Positions 1 through 5,460 of a stretch of DNA of 8,187 nt are shown in pieces. Position 1 is the first letter of the stretch, and every line of letters starts with the position of its first letter. This DNA is from Haloferacaceae archaeon PL-Br10_E2g29 (GTDB lineage: Archaea > Halobacteriota > Halobacteria > Halobacteriales > Haloferacaceae): positions 1-8,187 of the forward strand of contig LKMS01000066.1 in NCBI GenBank assembly GCA_001563965.1, read 5' to 3'. The translations under genes and the position numbers were made by a program. Under the pieces are notes generated by a model, which ran no database searches, had not been told where the DNA came from, and was given only the letters and a program-made list of their open reading frames with translations.

Positions 1-42
1 GCTATCGGTAATTTGTTATACATCACCTACTTCGGCTGGTGA
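1..42 (+). CDS. Possible 3' end of a membrane-protein gene (partial)
   Basis: Reading from the first base gives thirteen codons and then a TGA at 40-42. The residues are AIGNLLYITYFGW, which look like the end of a transmembrane helix rich in aromatic residues, as in many archaeal integral membrane proteins. The gene would begin to the left of the window, so neither family nor function can be read. Thirteen codons without a stop can easily arise by chance, and the call rests only on hydrophobic character and the lack of a better explanation for these bases. Confidence 0.3.
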   Translation, partial: AIGNLLYITYFGW

Positions 43-244
43 CCCCCAGCTATTGCTCACCAGTAATGCGGTTGTCCCCGGGCAGCACCACTCGGCGTCT
101 GGGGCAGTCGCGGGATACTCGGCGGTATGTAGGCTGTACTGTGGGTATTCTGGTCGTAACAAAGCGAACATGGACTCTTCAATGAGTTATGAGGATGTTG
201 GATTTCGGCGTCACTAGCGAACGCGAGCATACAGGCCATCGATT
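43..244. other. Intergenic region upstream of the DUF7344-type gene
   Basis: No convincing gene is seen on either strand. The reverse-strand frame covering 57-239 is rich in His, Pro and Ser and lacks the acidic character of the neighbouring proteins. An AT-richer patch near 181-200 (AGTTATGA at about 185-192) could hold the promoter of the downstream gene, but it is a poor TATA match and lies too far from the ATG at 245 for a leaderless transcript. Confidence 0.35.
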
Positions 245-796
245 ATGAGTGCTGATACGTCCGCTCGGGATGGGCTCGCGCCGGATCTCGTCTTCGACAT
301 TCTTAGCAACAATCGACGGCGGATGGTGCTGTACTATCTTCACCATCCCAACGGCCCACAAACCGTCCAAGCGCTTGCCGAACAGATTGCTGCGCTCGAA
401 AACGACTGTGAGCCTGACGAACTCTCTCCGCAGCAGCGCAAGCGGGTATACGTCTCACTCTATCAGACACACCTTCCTAAACTCGAATCGAGCGGCATCA
501 TCGACTACGACGACGATTCGGGAACGGTTTCGCTTACGCCACTTGCGGACGAAATGGACTCGTATCTTGGCTCCGCAAACCAGCCGAGCTACCCGTGGCA
601 GCAACACTATCTCGGTATTGCGGTCGTTGGTGTGGTGTTGCTGTCGCTGTCGAGCGTGAGCATTATTCCCCTGTCATCGCTCACGATCGGGCTCGTATTG
701 TTGGCTGTGTTTTCGTTGTCTGCTATCGTCCAGTATGTGCAGTACAAAAAGCGCGAGCGCGAGCCATCCACTGAGCTGCTCGACCAGCCTCACTAA
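245..796 (+). CDS. DUF7344-type winged-helix protein with two C-terminal membrane helices
   Basis: The protein has 183 residues. Residues 12-108 look like the winged-helix domain annotated as DUF7344 in haloarchaea: a start helix with FDILSNNRRRMVLYYL (17-32), a middle helix, and the signature RKRVYVSLYQTHLPKLESSG (65-84), followed by an acidic wing (IDYDDDSGTVSLTP). Residues about 123-141 and 143-165 form two hydrophobic membrane helices separated by a proline turn, followed by a short basic then acidic tail. The likely role is a membrane-attached DNA-binding regulator; target and signal are unknown. Proteins of this kind are often found near haloarchaeal surface-polysaccharide genes, which fits the right half of the window, but a direct link is inference. 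The ATG at 245 was chosen because the conserved domain begins a few residues later. The gene converges on the next one, with 3 bases between stops. Confidence 0.85.
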   Translation: MSADTSARDGLAPDLVFDILSNNRRRMVLYYLHHPNGPQTVQALAEQIAALENDCEPDELSPQQRKRVYVSLYQTHLPKLESSGIIDYDDDSGTVSLTPLADEMDSYLGSANQPSYPWQQHYLGIAVVGVVLLSLSSVSIIPLSSLTIGLVLLAVFSLSAIVQYVQYKKREREPSTELLDQPH

Positions 797-820
797 CACT
801 CAGCGACACTCGTCGAGCAG
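776..820. terminator. Inverted repeat enclosing the stops of two convergent genes
   Basis: CTGCTCGAC at 776-784 is exactly matched by its reverse complement GTCGAGCAG at 812-820, with 27 bases between. That interval contains the stop of the DUF7344-type gene (794-796) and the stop of the opposing 73-residue gene (800-802). Both arms are coding: each gene reads Leu-Leu-Asp in its own arm near the C-terminus. A stem here could end or protect transcripts from both directions. There is no T-rich run after it, which archaeal terminators usually have, so the function is inferred. Confidence 0.45.
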
Positions 821-1021
821 ACAGACGCTTCCGGGATCGACAACAATGAACTCCTCGTCGAGCAGGTGATCTTCAATTCCGGGAAGGAACATGTACCGTC
901 CGTTGACGCCCTCGGCGATCTTGATCACGGTCAACGACTGGAGCTCGTACTCCAGATCGCCGTGCGGATCGGGATCGACCGCGGCGTTCTTCCATGCTTC
1001 TGTGAGTCGTGACTCCGACAT
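800..1021 (-). CDS. Small acidic protein of unknown family (73 residues)
   Basis: I do not recognise a named family. The protein is strongly acidic, with haloarchaeal-looking codon use. Residues 1-20 look helical to flexible (TEAWKNAAVDPD). Residues 22-66 alternate hydrophobic and polar residues in a way that suggests a small beta-rich fold: YELQSLTVIKI, then GRYMFLPGIEDHLLDEEFIVVDPG. It ends in CLLDECR, which has two cysteines, too few for a zinc finger on their own. There is no signal peptide or membrane segment. Its ATG overlaps the TAA of the upstream microgene by one base (TAATG), an arrangement favouring translational coupling, so the two probably share a transcript. It converges on the DUF7344-type gene with 3 bases between stops. 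The compact arrangement and acidic composition support a real gene. Confidence 0.7.
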   Translation of the reverse strand: MSESRLTEAWKNAAVDPDPHGDLEYELQSLTVIKIAEGVNGRYMFLPGIEDHLLDEEFIVVDPGSVCLLDECR

Positions 1022-1101
1022 TATTGCTCACATTCCTCGATTCGCTCTTCGATCCGCCTGCGCCCTTCGTCCGCCTCCCGCACGGTAAGTAGTGCCTGCA
1101 T
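1021..1101 (-). CDS. Probable 26-residue microprotein, coupled to the 73-residue gene
   Basis: The open frame extends upstream to about 1275, but everything before the ATG at 1101 uses codons rare in this window (CTA, AGA, ATA, AGG) and overlaps the HalOD1-type gene, so I place the start at 1101. From there codon use is normal and the product is a charged helix: MQALLTVREADEGRRR, followed by an acidic stretch ending IEECEQ. It contains one cysteine and no membrane segment. A TATA-like element at 1124-1129 lies about 26 bases upstream of the ATG, as for a leaderless haloarchaeal transcript. The stop overlaps the next ATG as TAATG. It may be a real partner of the 73-residue protein, a leader peptide that tunes its translation, or the remnant of a longer gene whose 5' end has been lost. 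Confidence 0.5.
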   Translation of the reverse strand: MQALLTVREADEGRRRIEERIEECEQ

Positions 1102-1131
1102 ATAGCGTAGGAACCGCCTACTGCATATAGC
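1096..1131 (-). promoter_or_regulatory. Leaderless promoter with duplicated 11-bp motif and inverted repeat
   Basis: On the + strand CTGCATATAGC occurs at 1096-1106 and again at 1121-1131, exactly 25 bases apart. Between them GTAGG (1107-1111) and CCTAC (1117-1121) form a perfect inverted repeat around a 5-base centre. Read on the - strand, the distal copy supplies a TATA-like GCTATATG about 26 bases before the microgene ATG, while the proximal copy contains that ATG. Spacing fits a leaderless archaeal promoter, and the inverted repeat lies between TATA box and start, where a repressor could block the polymerase. The operator role is inferred. Confidence 0.5.
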
Positions 1132-1230
1132 CGTTCTGCAGGAATAGGTACCAGTTTGTTCCGAACTACCGACCGATACTGACCAAACCGTTAACCCCTC
1201 TGGTGGTGCGCGCTTCGAGTCATCTCTCAG

Positions 1231-1246
1231 CAGCCGGTTACGGCTG
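1231..1246 (-). terminator. Short hairpin with the HalOD1-type stop codon in its loop
   Basis: CAGCCG at 1231-1236 pairs with CGGCTG at 1241-1246, leaving a 4-base loop at 1237-1240 that contains the TAA of the - strand HalOD1-type gene (1238-1240). The stem is GC-rich but only 6 bp, and no T-run follows. It may be a weak terminator or a 3'-end stabilising stem. A chance repeat of this size is possible. Confidence 0.3.
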
Positions 1247-1555
1247 TGTCGGTCGGTCGGTGATGCGAATCTCACCGGCTGCGGTCGCGGTCACGGCGTA
1301 CTCGTCGACGGTGAACGTCACCGAGCCGTTTCGGTTGCTGCCCGCAACCGGTTTGAACAACTCATTGAGCGCATCGAGATCGATCGCCTCGAAGACGACC
1401 GGATCGCCGTGGTCGACATCACATCCCCGAATCGAATCAAGCGCCAAGAGAATTTCGGTACCGAGTTCGACGTCACCGGCTGGATCATACGTCGCTTCGT
1501 ACACGACGTGGCTGCTCTTATCACCCTGACTGCCCGGCGAACAGGTGTCTGACAT
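1238..1555 (-). CDS. Stand-alone HalOD1-type output-domain protein
   Basis: The protein has 105 residues and consists almost entirely of one domain resembling HalOD1, a haloarchaeal domain first noted at the ends of signalling proteins and common as free-standing small proteins. Visible parts are a helix with TEILLALDSIRGCDVD (33-48), the family-like stretch VVFEAIDLDALNELF (53-67), and two strands GSVTFTVDEYAVTATAAG (77-94). Residues 1-15 are a variable Ser/Gly-rich lead. It has no signal peptide, membrane helix or obvious catalytic residues. The domain is thought to act as a signalling output or protein-binding module; its partner here is unknown. It is transcribed alone from the AT-rich promoter at 1571-1590. 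It lies upstream of and in the same direction as the 26/73-residue pair, but about 137 bases and a separate promoter divide them. Confidence 0.8.
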   Translation of the reverse strand: MSDTCSPGSQGDKSSHVVYEATYDPAGDVELGTEILLALDSIRGCDVDHGDPVVFEAIDLDALNELFKPVAGSNRNGSVTFTVDEYAVTATAAGEIRITDRPTQP

Positions 1556-1570
1556 TGTGCAGTATTGGTT

Positions 1571-1590
1571 TGAATAAATAAAATTATTTC
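1571..1590 (-). promoter_or_regulatory. TATA-box promoter of the HalOD1-type gene
   Basis: Read on the - strand this is GAAATAATTTTATTTATTCA, the most AT-rich patch in the window. The TATA-like core TTTTATTTA is centred near 1579, about 25 bases before the ATG at 1555, and the purine-rich GAAA before it could be a B-recognition element. The spacing implies a transcript starting at or next to the start codon. No Shine-Dalgarno sequence precedes the ATG, which agrees. Confidence 0.65.
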
Positions 1591-1845
1591 GGTTGCCTCA
1601 ACGTGCACACTGCCGTCGGCAAGAGACACGCCCCTTCGAGTCGGGGCACACGCCATCTCGGGGTGGTGTATCCCCTACGCGAGCGCTACGTTCGTCAGTC
1701 GGTGATCTCCTGAGCCAGCCGAGTTTCGTCCGTGTCGACGAAGATTTTGTTGTCTGACTCAACAAATGGTCACCCGGAGACGACACGCCCGTTTCTGCTG
1801 GGTAGTCGCTGAATAACTACGCCTCCAACCGGTCTCCGTCAACCA
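1591..1845. other. Gene-poor stretch with a possible gene fragment
   Basis: No full gene is supported. GCCCC (1630-1634) and GGGGC (1643-1647) form a small inverted repeat around an 8-base loop. On the - strand, 1695-1769 reads as 24 acidic codons and a TGA (including SDNKIFVDTDETRLAQEITD) but lacks a start and has a stop just before it; it looks like the broken tail of a haloarchaeal gene. No transposase motif or terminal repeat was seen. GAATAACTAC at 1811-1820 is a weak TATA-like element on the + strand. Confidence 0.35.
1811..1820 (+). promoter_or_regulatory. Weak TATA-like element upstream of the flippase
   Basis: GAATAACTAC is the clearest AT-rich element on the + strand before the flippase gene. 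Its centre at about 1816 predicts a transcript start near 1842, just before an ATG at 1846 and about 210 bases before the flippase start. If it is used, the flippase message has either a long leader or a small upstream gene. Only its base content and position support it. Confidence 0.3.
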
Positions 1846-2055
1846 ATGACCGGCCCCGGTGTCCATTCGGCGTTCGCAGCCGAGTGGCCGATGTTCGTTG
1901 GTGGTTCCGTTGCGCCAGCAGATCTGGTTGTTGTCGGCGGTATCACCGGTTGCGTTGGTGGCAGTGGTGTCGACGGTGTCGCCTCGGAAGGAACCGAAAA
2001 CAGGGCCGCCGTCAGCGTCTCTTTGAGCCACCGGCCAGCCGGTCTGTGGCGATGA
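1846..2055 (+). CDS. Doubtful 69-codon frame overlapping the flippase start
   Basis: This frame begins with ATG about 30 bases after a TATA-like element and ends in a TGA that overlaps the flippase start as ATGA, the layout of a coupled operon. First codon positions are rich in G, as in real haloarchaeal genes. The product is less convincing: it is low in complexity, rich in Gly, Val and Ala (ADLVVVGGITGCVGGSGVDG), and not clearly acidic. I recognise no family. The - strand of the same stretch also has an open Thr/Asn/Asp-rich frame, so one of the two, or neither, is real. It may simply be part of the flippase leader. Confidence 0.2.
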   Translation: MTGPGVHSAFAAEWPMFVGGSVAPADLVVVGGITGCVGGSGVDGVASEGTENRAAVSVSLSHRPAGLWR

Positions 2056-3539
2056 TCGGGACCGCACGCCTGTTCCGTCGGTTTCTCTCGCTTTTGGGGC
2101 CGAAGCTGATCGCGACCCTTCTCGCAATCGCCTCAACACCCATTATTGTCCGGCTGCTCGGCCCGGGACTGTACGGCGACTACGCCGTCTTGCTCTCGAT
2201 TTACTCGCTGTACATGATTCCGATCAGCGCGGCGATCACCGAGGGTGTCCAGAAGTTCGTCGCCGAGGAACGGACTGGACAGTGGGCCGAACGCGTTGTG
2301 CAGTTTTACTTTTTTTCGGGGTTTGCGCTTGCACTGTTCGGGGCGGTCTTGCTGGTGGTCGCCACCCGTCTCGGCGTTGCGGATCACTTCGGCGAGGGGT
2401 TCACCCTCTACTTTTATCTGCTTGGACTGTACGTTTTTGTCGATCAGTTTCGAGGGCTCTCGATGCATACGGTGTTGGGCTTCGGTCTCGAACACATCAG
2501 CGGCCCGCTTGGGGTGGTTAAAAAAGGCGTTACGGTCACCGCGGGGATTCTGCTCGTCCTTGCGGGCTTCGGCGTTGCGGGGTTACTTGTCGGACACATC
2601 GTCGCAAGCGTGCTGGTTGCGCTTATTGCAGGGGCGGTGGTCGTCCGCCGGCTGTCGACACGTGCGCTGATTAACCCTCCTCGCTCGGTTCCCTACCGGG
2701 AGTTTCTCTCGTTTAACGGCTTCAATGTCGTCCTCGTCCTGCTCGTCATGTCACTCTTTCATGTCGATGTGATCATGGTTCGCGCGCTCGTCGGCGACGA
2801 GGCAACCGGCTTTTACAAAGCTGCACTCGCACTGGCGGAGTACATCTGGATCGTCCCCATTGTGCTACAGGGACTCTTGTTGCATTCGAGTTCGACGCTC
2901 TGGCACGAGGAGCGCTACGGCGAACTCACCGAACTGGCGGGTCGGGTCACACGGTATACAACGCTGCTCGTGTTGCTGATGGCCGTTGGGCTTGCAGTGC
3001 TCGCCGAGCGGGTCGTCCCGCTGTACTACGGCGAGCCGTTTGCGGTGGCGACGACCCCGCTGTTGTTGTTGCTTCCCGGCGCGATTGGCTTTGCGATAGC
3101 CCGGCCGCTGCAGGCGATCTGTCAGGGTTCGGGAAAGCTTCGCACACTGATTTTCGCGGTTGGCATCGCTGCCGTACTTAACGTCGTACTCAACGCGGTA
3201 CTGATTCCGGTGTTTGGAATCAACGGTGCGGCGACGGCAACCAGCGTTTCGTATGGCTCGATGTTCCTGTTGCTCGTCTGGTCGGCACGTCGGTTGGGCT
3301 ACGATCCGCTGGTCGACTTTCGCGCGGGTCGTGTCGCGGTCACCACCGTCGGAACCGCGGGAGTCATTCTGTTGGCCGACGGGCTGTTTGAGAGCGATCT
3401 GCTCGCACTCATTGTTGTTCCAGTTGTCGGTGCGGTGGTGTTTACTGCCGCGGCGCTCGTCACCGGCGCAATCGACCGCGACGAACTCACCGCGATCGTT
3501 TCACAGCTTCCGCTTCCCGAACGATATCGCTCGGACTGA
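2052..3539 (+). CDS. Oligosaccharide/polysaccharide flippase (MOP superfamily, Wzx-like)
   Basis: The protein has 495 residues, is highly hydrophobic and has roughly 12-14 membrane helices, the usual size for polysaccharide-transport flippases. It opens with LLGPKLIATLLAIASTPIIV (14-33) and RLLGPGLYGDYAVLLSIYS (34-52), the typical first helix and Gly-rich turn of this family. Another hallmark is LNVVLNAVLIPVFGINGAA (376-394), matching the family pattern N..LN..LIP.fGi.GAA. It should move lipid-linked oligosaccharides from the cytoplasmic to the outer face of the membrane for surface polysaccharide or glycoprotein assembly. The frame stays open upstream to 1884, but that extension is rich in Arg, Trp and Cys and not protein-like, so the ATG at 2052 is preferred. 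There is no strong Shine-Dalgarno sequence. It converges on the beta-helix gene 62 bases away. Confidence 0.88.
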   Translation: MIGTARLFRRFLSLLGPKLIATLLAIASTPIIVRLLGPGLYGDYAVLLSIYSLYMIPISAAITEGVQKFVAEERTGQWAERVVQFYFFSGFALALFGAVLLVVATRLGVADHFGEGFTLYFYLLGLYVFVDQFRGLSMHTVLGFGLEHISGPLGVVKKGVTVTAGILLVLAGFGVAGLLVGHIVASVLVALIAGAVVVRRLSTRALINPPRSVPYREFLSFNGFNVVLVLLVMSLFHVDVIMVRALVGDEATGFYKAALALAEYIWIVPIVLQGLLLHSSSTLWHEERYGELTELAGRVTRYTTLLVLLMAVGLAVLAERVVPLYYGEPFAVATTPLLLLLPGAIGFAIARPLQAICQGSGKLRTLIFAVGIAAVLNVVLNAVLIPVFGINGAATATSVSYGSMFLLLVWSARRLGYDPLVDFRAGRVAVTTVGTAGVILLADGLFESDLLALIVVPVVGAVVFTAAALVTGAIDRDELTAIVSQLPLPERYRSD

Positions 3540-3546
3540 GAGCGAT
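3526..3546 (+). terminator. Inverted repeat with the flippase stop codon in its loop
   Basis: ATCGCTC at 3526-3532 pairs perfectly with GAGCGAT at 3540-3546 around a 7-base loop that contains the flippase TGA (3537-3539). It sits at the mouth of the 62-base gap between the flippase and the convergent beta-helix gene. A T-rich tail is missing, so it may be a processing or stabilising stem instead of a true terminator. Confidence 0.35.
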
Positions 3547-3601
3547 GCCCTCGCCGCCATGACCGACACTCTGCGACCCACCGCGCCGACACGCGTCGAT
3601 C

Positions 3602-5014
3602 TTACCACCGTGGGAGCGACTCCTCGGTCGCGAGCAGCTCGCTAATCGTCTCGGTGCTTTGCGGATTGATGAGCGTGCTGTTTTGAATCAACAGCGTCGA
3701 ATTCTGCAGCACGAGCGGCCTGTTGGTAACCTCTATGTGGCAGTTGACCAAGCGGCAGTCAGCTGAATCGCGGAGGAAAATTCCGTTTCGGTTGGCTCCT
3801 GACTGTCTGAGTGTACAGTTGCGAAACACCGTTTCGTCGCGGTCGTCGATAAAAATGGCCTGTCCACCGGCAGCACTGCCGGTAACTGTCACGCCATCGA
3901 ACTCCGGGATCGCCGCATGCGTATTCTGGTCTGGAAACAGTCTGACTGCGGGCGTGTCGTCGCGGTCGACCTCGACCTCGGTGTTTCGAACGGTCGCCCC
4001 GCCGTTCGTTTCGTGGACCGTGATGCCGGCGTGGGCAAACCGCGAGGTGCTGGTGAGTTGAATCCGGCAGTTTTCGATCAGCTGTCGCTGGCCGTTTCGG
4101 AGCCGGATTCCCCGGGCGTTTGCGGGACTCCCGCCGGAGACTGGTGGCGGGGCGTCGCTCACGCTCTCGACACCGTCAGCGACCGATCCCTCAGTGCCGA
4201 GCCGAATGTTCGCGATGTTGTTGTTCCGGTAGACGCCCCGCTCGACACGGACGGTTCCGCCCGCGCCGGTGGGAAGCCCCGGCGGCGACCCGTACAGCCC
4301 GTTGTCGGTGAATCCCGAGACGGTACAGTCGCGGAACACGGCGGTTCCGGCGTGTGGCTCGCCGACAAAGATCGCGGTGAGGTCGGTTTCATCATCCGGC
4401 ATATCGAGGGTAAGCCGTTCGACGAGTGCCGTTGCATCCGGATCGAGAACGTCGAGTCGAAGCTGGGTGATCTGTTCGTCACAGCTCCCTGTGATGTCGA
4501 CATCGCCGAGAACCACATCGCCGACGGCGTTGATTCGAACGGTTCCGCCAGCACCCGGGGCGGTAAAATCGATGTCGATTCCATCGAACAACAACCCGCC
4601 AACCTCGTGAAAGCGAAGATACGATTCCCCGCCAGGAACACAGTGTGCTGGGTCGCCGACGAACGTGGGGTGTGCACCCGGTTCGGCGGCGAGCCCAAAC
4701 CGCCGGTAGCCAGTGAGTTCGATCGGGAGCAGCCGGTAAGTTCCGGCTGGAATGATAATGAGTGTGTCGTCGTCGACGTACTGCTCAAGAATGCGATTGA
4801 TCGGCTCACGGCCCGTTGGGTCGGCACCGACCGACACCGCGTCGACAACGGTCGCAAACTCACTGGGCGCTGGGACATCGAGATCATGACTGGGTCCCGG
4901 TGGGTCGTCGTCGGGCGACGCTGTTCGGAAGCGACCCGTCCAGAGGGCAGCTGCGAGCCCTGCTCCGCCGATGAGCCCGCCGCTCGCGATGAGCTGCCGG
5001 CGTGAAAGATCCAT
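3602..5014 (-). CDS. Tat-exported right-handed beta-helix (pectate lyase-like) protein
   Basis: The protein has 470 residues. The N-terminus carries a twin-arginine signal: SRRQLIASG (4-12) followed by the hydrophobic stretch GLIGGAGLAAALW, so it is probably exported folded. There is no lipobox cysteine. After an acidic/proline linker (32-50), residues 57-95 (VDAVSVGADPTGREPINRIL, then IIIPAGTYRL) match the entry strand of the pectate-lyase-3/tailspike superfamily. From about 130 to 450 short repeated strands run with the N-C-x-I/V pattern of a parallel beta-helix: FRDCTVSGF, IENCRIQLT, VRNTEVEVD, FRNCTLRQS, LVNCHIEVT, LIQNSTLIN. Such proteins bind, cleave or epimerise polysaccharides. Acidic residues are plentiful, but no catalytic set can be assigned, so the activity is open. 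Placed among flippase, transferase and deacetylase genes, a role on the secreted glycan is likely. It is transcribed alone from the promoter near 5045. Confidence 0.82.
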   Translation of the reverse strand: MDLSRRQLIASGGLIGGAGLAAALWTGRFRTASPDDDPPGPSHDLDVPAPSEFATVVDAVSVGADPTGREPINRILEQYVDDDTLIIIPAGTYRLLPIELTGYRRFGLAAEPGAHPTFVGDPAHCVPGGESYLRFHEVGGLLFDGIDIDFTAPGAGGTVRINAVGDVVLGDVDITGSCDEQITQLRLDVLDPDATALVERLTLDMPDDETDLTAIFVGEPHAGTAVFRDCTVSGFTDNGLYGSPPGLPTGAGGTVRVERGVYRNNNIANIRLGTEGSVADGVESVSDAPPPVSGGSPANARGIRLRNGQRQLIENCRIQLTSTSRFAHAGITVHETNGGATVRNTEVEVDRDDTPAVRLFPDQNTHAAIPEFDGVTVTGSAAGGQAIFIDDRDETVFRNCTLRQSGANRNGIFLRDSADCRLVNCHIEVTNRPLVLQNSTLLIQNSTLINPQSTETISELLATEESLPRW

Positions 5015-5037
5015 CTGTGCGACTGAAGACGACTCCG

Positions 5038-5052
5038 CCGTAATGTTATGCC
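5038..5052 (-). promoter_or_regulatory. TATA-like promoter of the beta-helix gene
   Basis: On the - strand CATAACATTA (5041-5050) is centred about 31 bases before the ATG at 5014. This predicts a transcript starting a few bases before the start codon. The bases directly upstream of the ATG contain no Shine-Dalgarno match, as expected for a nearly leaderless message. Confidence 0.5.
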
Positions 5053-5081
5053 GACACTTCCCCGCCAGCAGGTCGGTTCCG

Positions 5082-5131
5082 GTGTCTCACTCCGTCTCCC
5101 GGTGAGGAAGACGGTTCATCCGTTGAGACAC
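5082..5131. repeat. Nested inverted repeats between divergent promoters
   Basis: GTGTCTCA (5082-5089) and TGAGACAC (5124-5131) are perfect 8-bp arms. Inside them CCGTCT (5092-5097) and AGACGG (5109-5114) form a second 6-bp pair. The whole structure lies between the - strand TATA box of the beta-helix gene (5041-5050) and the + strand TATA box before the acetyltransferase (5187-5200). That position suits a shared operator or a structured element controlling both genes, but no known binding site is recognised. Confidence 0.4.
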
Positions 5132-5186
5132 GCTGAGATGGTGCCGGTGTCGTCCACGTTCGTCTCCGATCCGAAGCGGTAGTCGC

Positions 5187-5200
5187 TTGATAACTTAACT
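5187..5200 (+). promoter_or_regulatory. TATA-like promoter upstream of the acetyltransferase leader
   Basis: TTGATAACTTAACT is the only good TATA candidate before the acetyltransferase on the + strand. Its centre near 5194 predicts a transcript start around 5220. The message would therefore carry about 250 bases before the acetyltransferase ATG at 5469. Confidence 0.5.
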
Positions 5201-5309
5201 CACCCACCTGTTCTATGTGAGCATGTTCGAGAGCGCTTCCCTAGGCCCTGCGGTAACTGGTTTGAAGCAGTCTCTCGCCAAACGGATCGGATCGGATGCC
5301 AAACGGTGT

Positions 5310-5329
5310 CGACTCCACGTAAGGAGTCG
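5310..5329 (+). promoter_or_regulatory. Hairpin in the acetyltransferase leader
   Basis: CGACTCC (5310-5316) and GGAGTCG (5323-5329) form a perfect 7-bp stem with a 6-base loop ACGTAA. It lies about 90 bases after the predicted transcript start and 140 bases before the start codon. It does not match any riboswitch I know. Confidence 0.3.
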
Positions 5330-5456
5330 CCGACCAACCGGTCACAACGGGATACTGGGCGGGCTCGACGATCGCACCGTCACAGTGCGCCCGTCTCCGC
5401 AGCAGTCCACCCCATCCCACGTGGCCGAACCGCCAGCGGGTGAACACCCAGTTTGC

Positions 5457-5460
5457 GGAG
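5457..5460 (+). promoter_or_regulatory. Shine-Dalgarno site of the acetyltransferase
   Basis: GGAG followed by TG lies 8 bases before the ATG at 5469 and matches the core complementary to the 3' end of archaeal 16S rRNA. It supports this start and shows that the gene is read from a message with a leader, in agreement with the distant TATA box. Confidence 0.5.

Noticed and set aside
1147..1169. Hairpin formed by GGTACCAGTT and AACTACC
   Set aside because: The pairing needs a two-base bulge and is not next to any gene end or start.
1102..1275. Upstream part of the 84-codon frame on the - strand
   Set aside because: It uses rare codons, overlaps the HalOD1-type gene and contains the promoter; only the part from 1101 looks coding.
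1884..2051. N-terminal extension of the flippase frame (56 residues)
   Set aside because: It is rich in Arg, Trp and Cys, unlike any flippase, and a good family start (LLGPKLIATLL) follows the ATG at 2052.
1591..2051. Insertion sequence or transposase remnant
   Set aside because: No terminal inverted repeats, target duplication or transposase motif is visible on either strand.
1759..2139. 126-codon - strand frame rich in Thr and Asn
   Set aside because: It starts inside the flippase gene, has an Arg/Ser-rich beginning and no recognisable domain; it is probably a shadow of G-rich + strand sequence.
3917..5005. Long 362-codon + strand frame opposite the beta-helix gene
   Set aside because: It is a shadow caused by the high GC third positions of the - strand gene; its product shows no family features, while the - strand reading has a Tat signal and beta-helix repeats.
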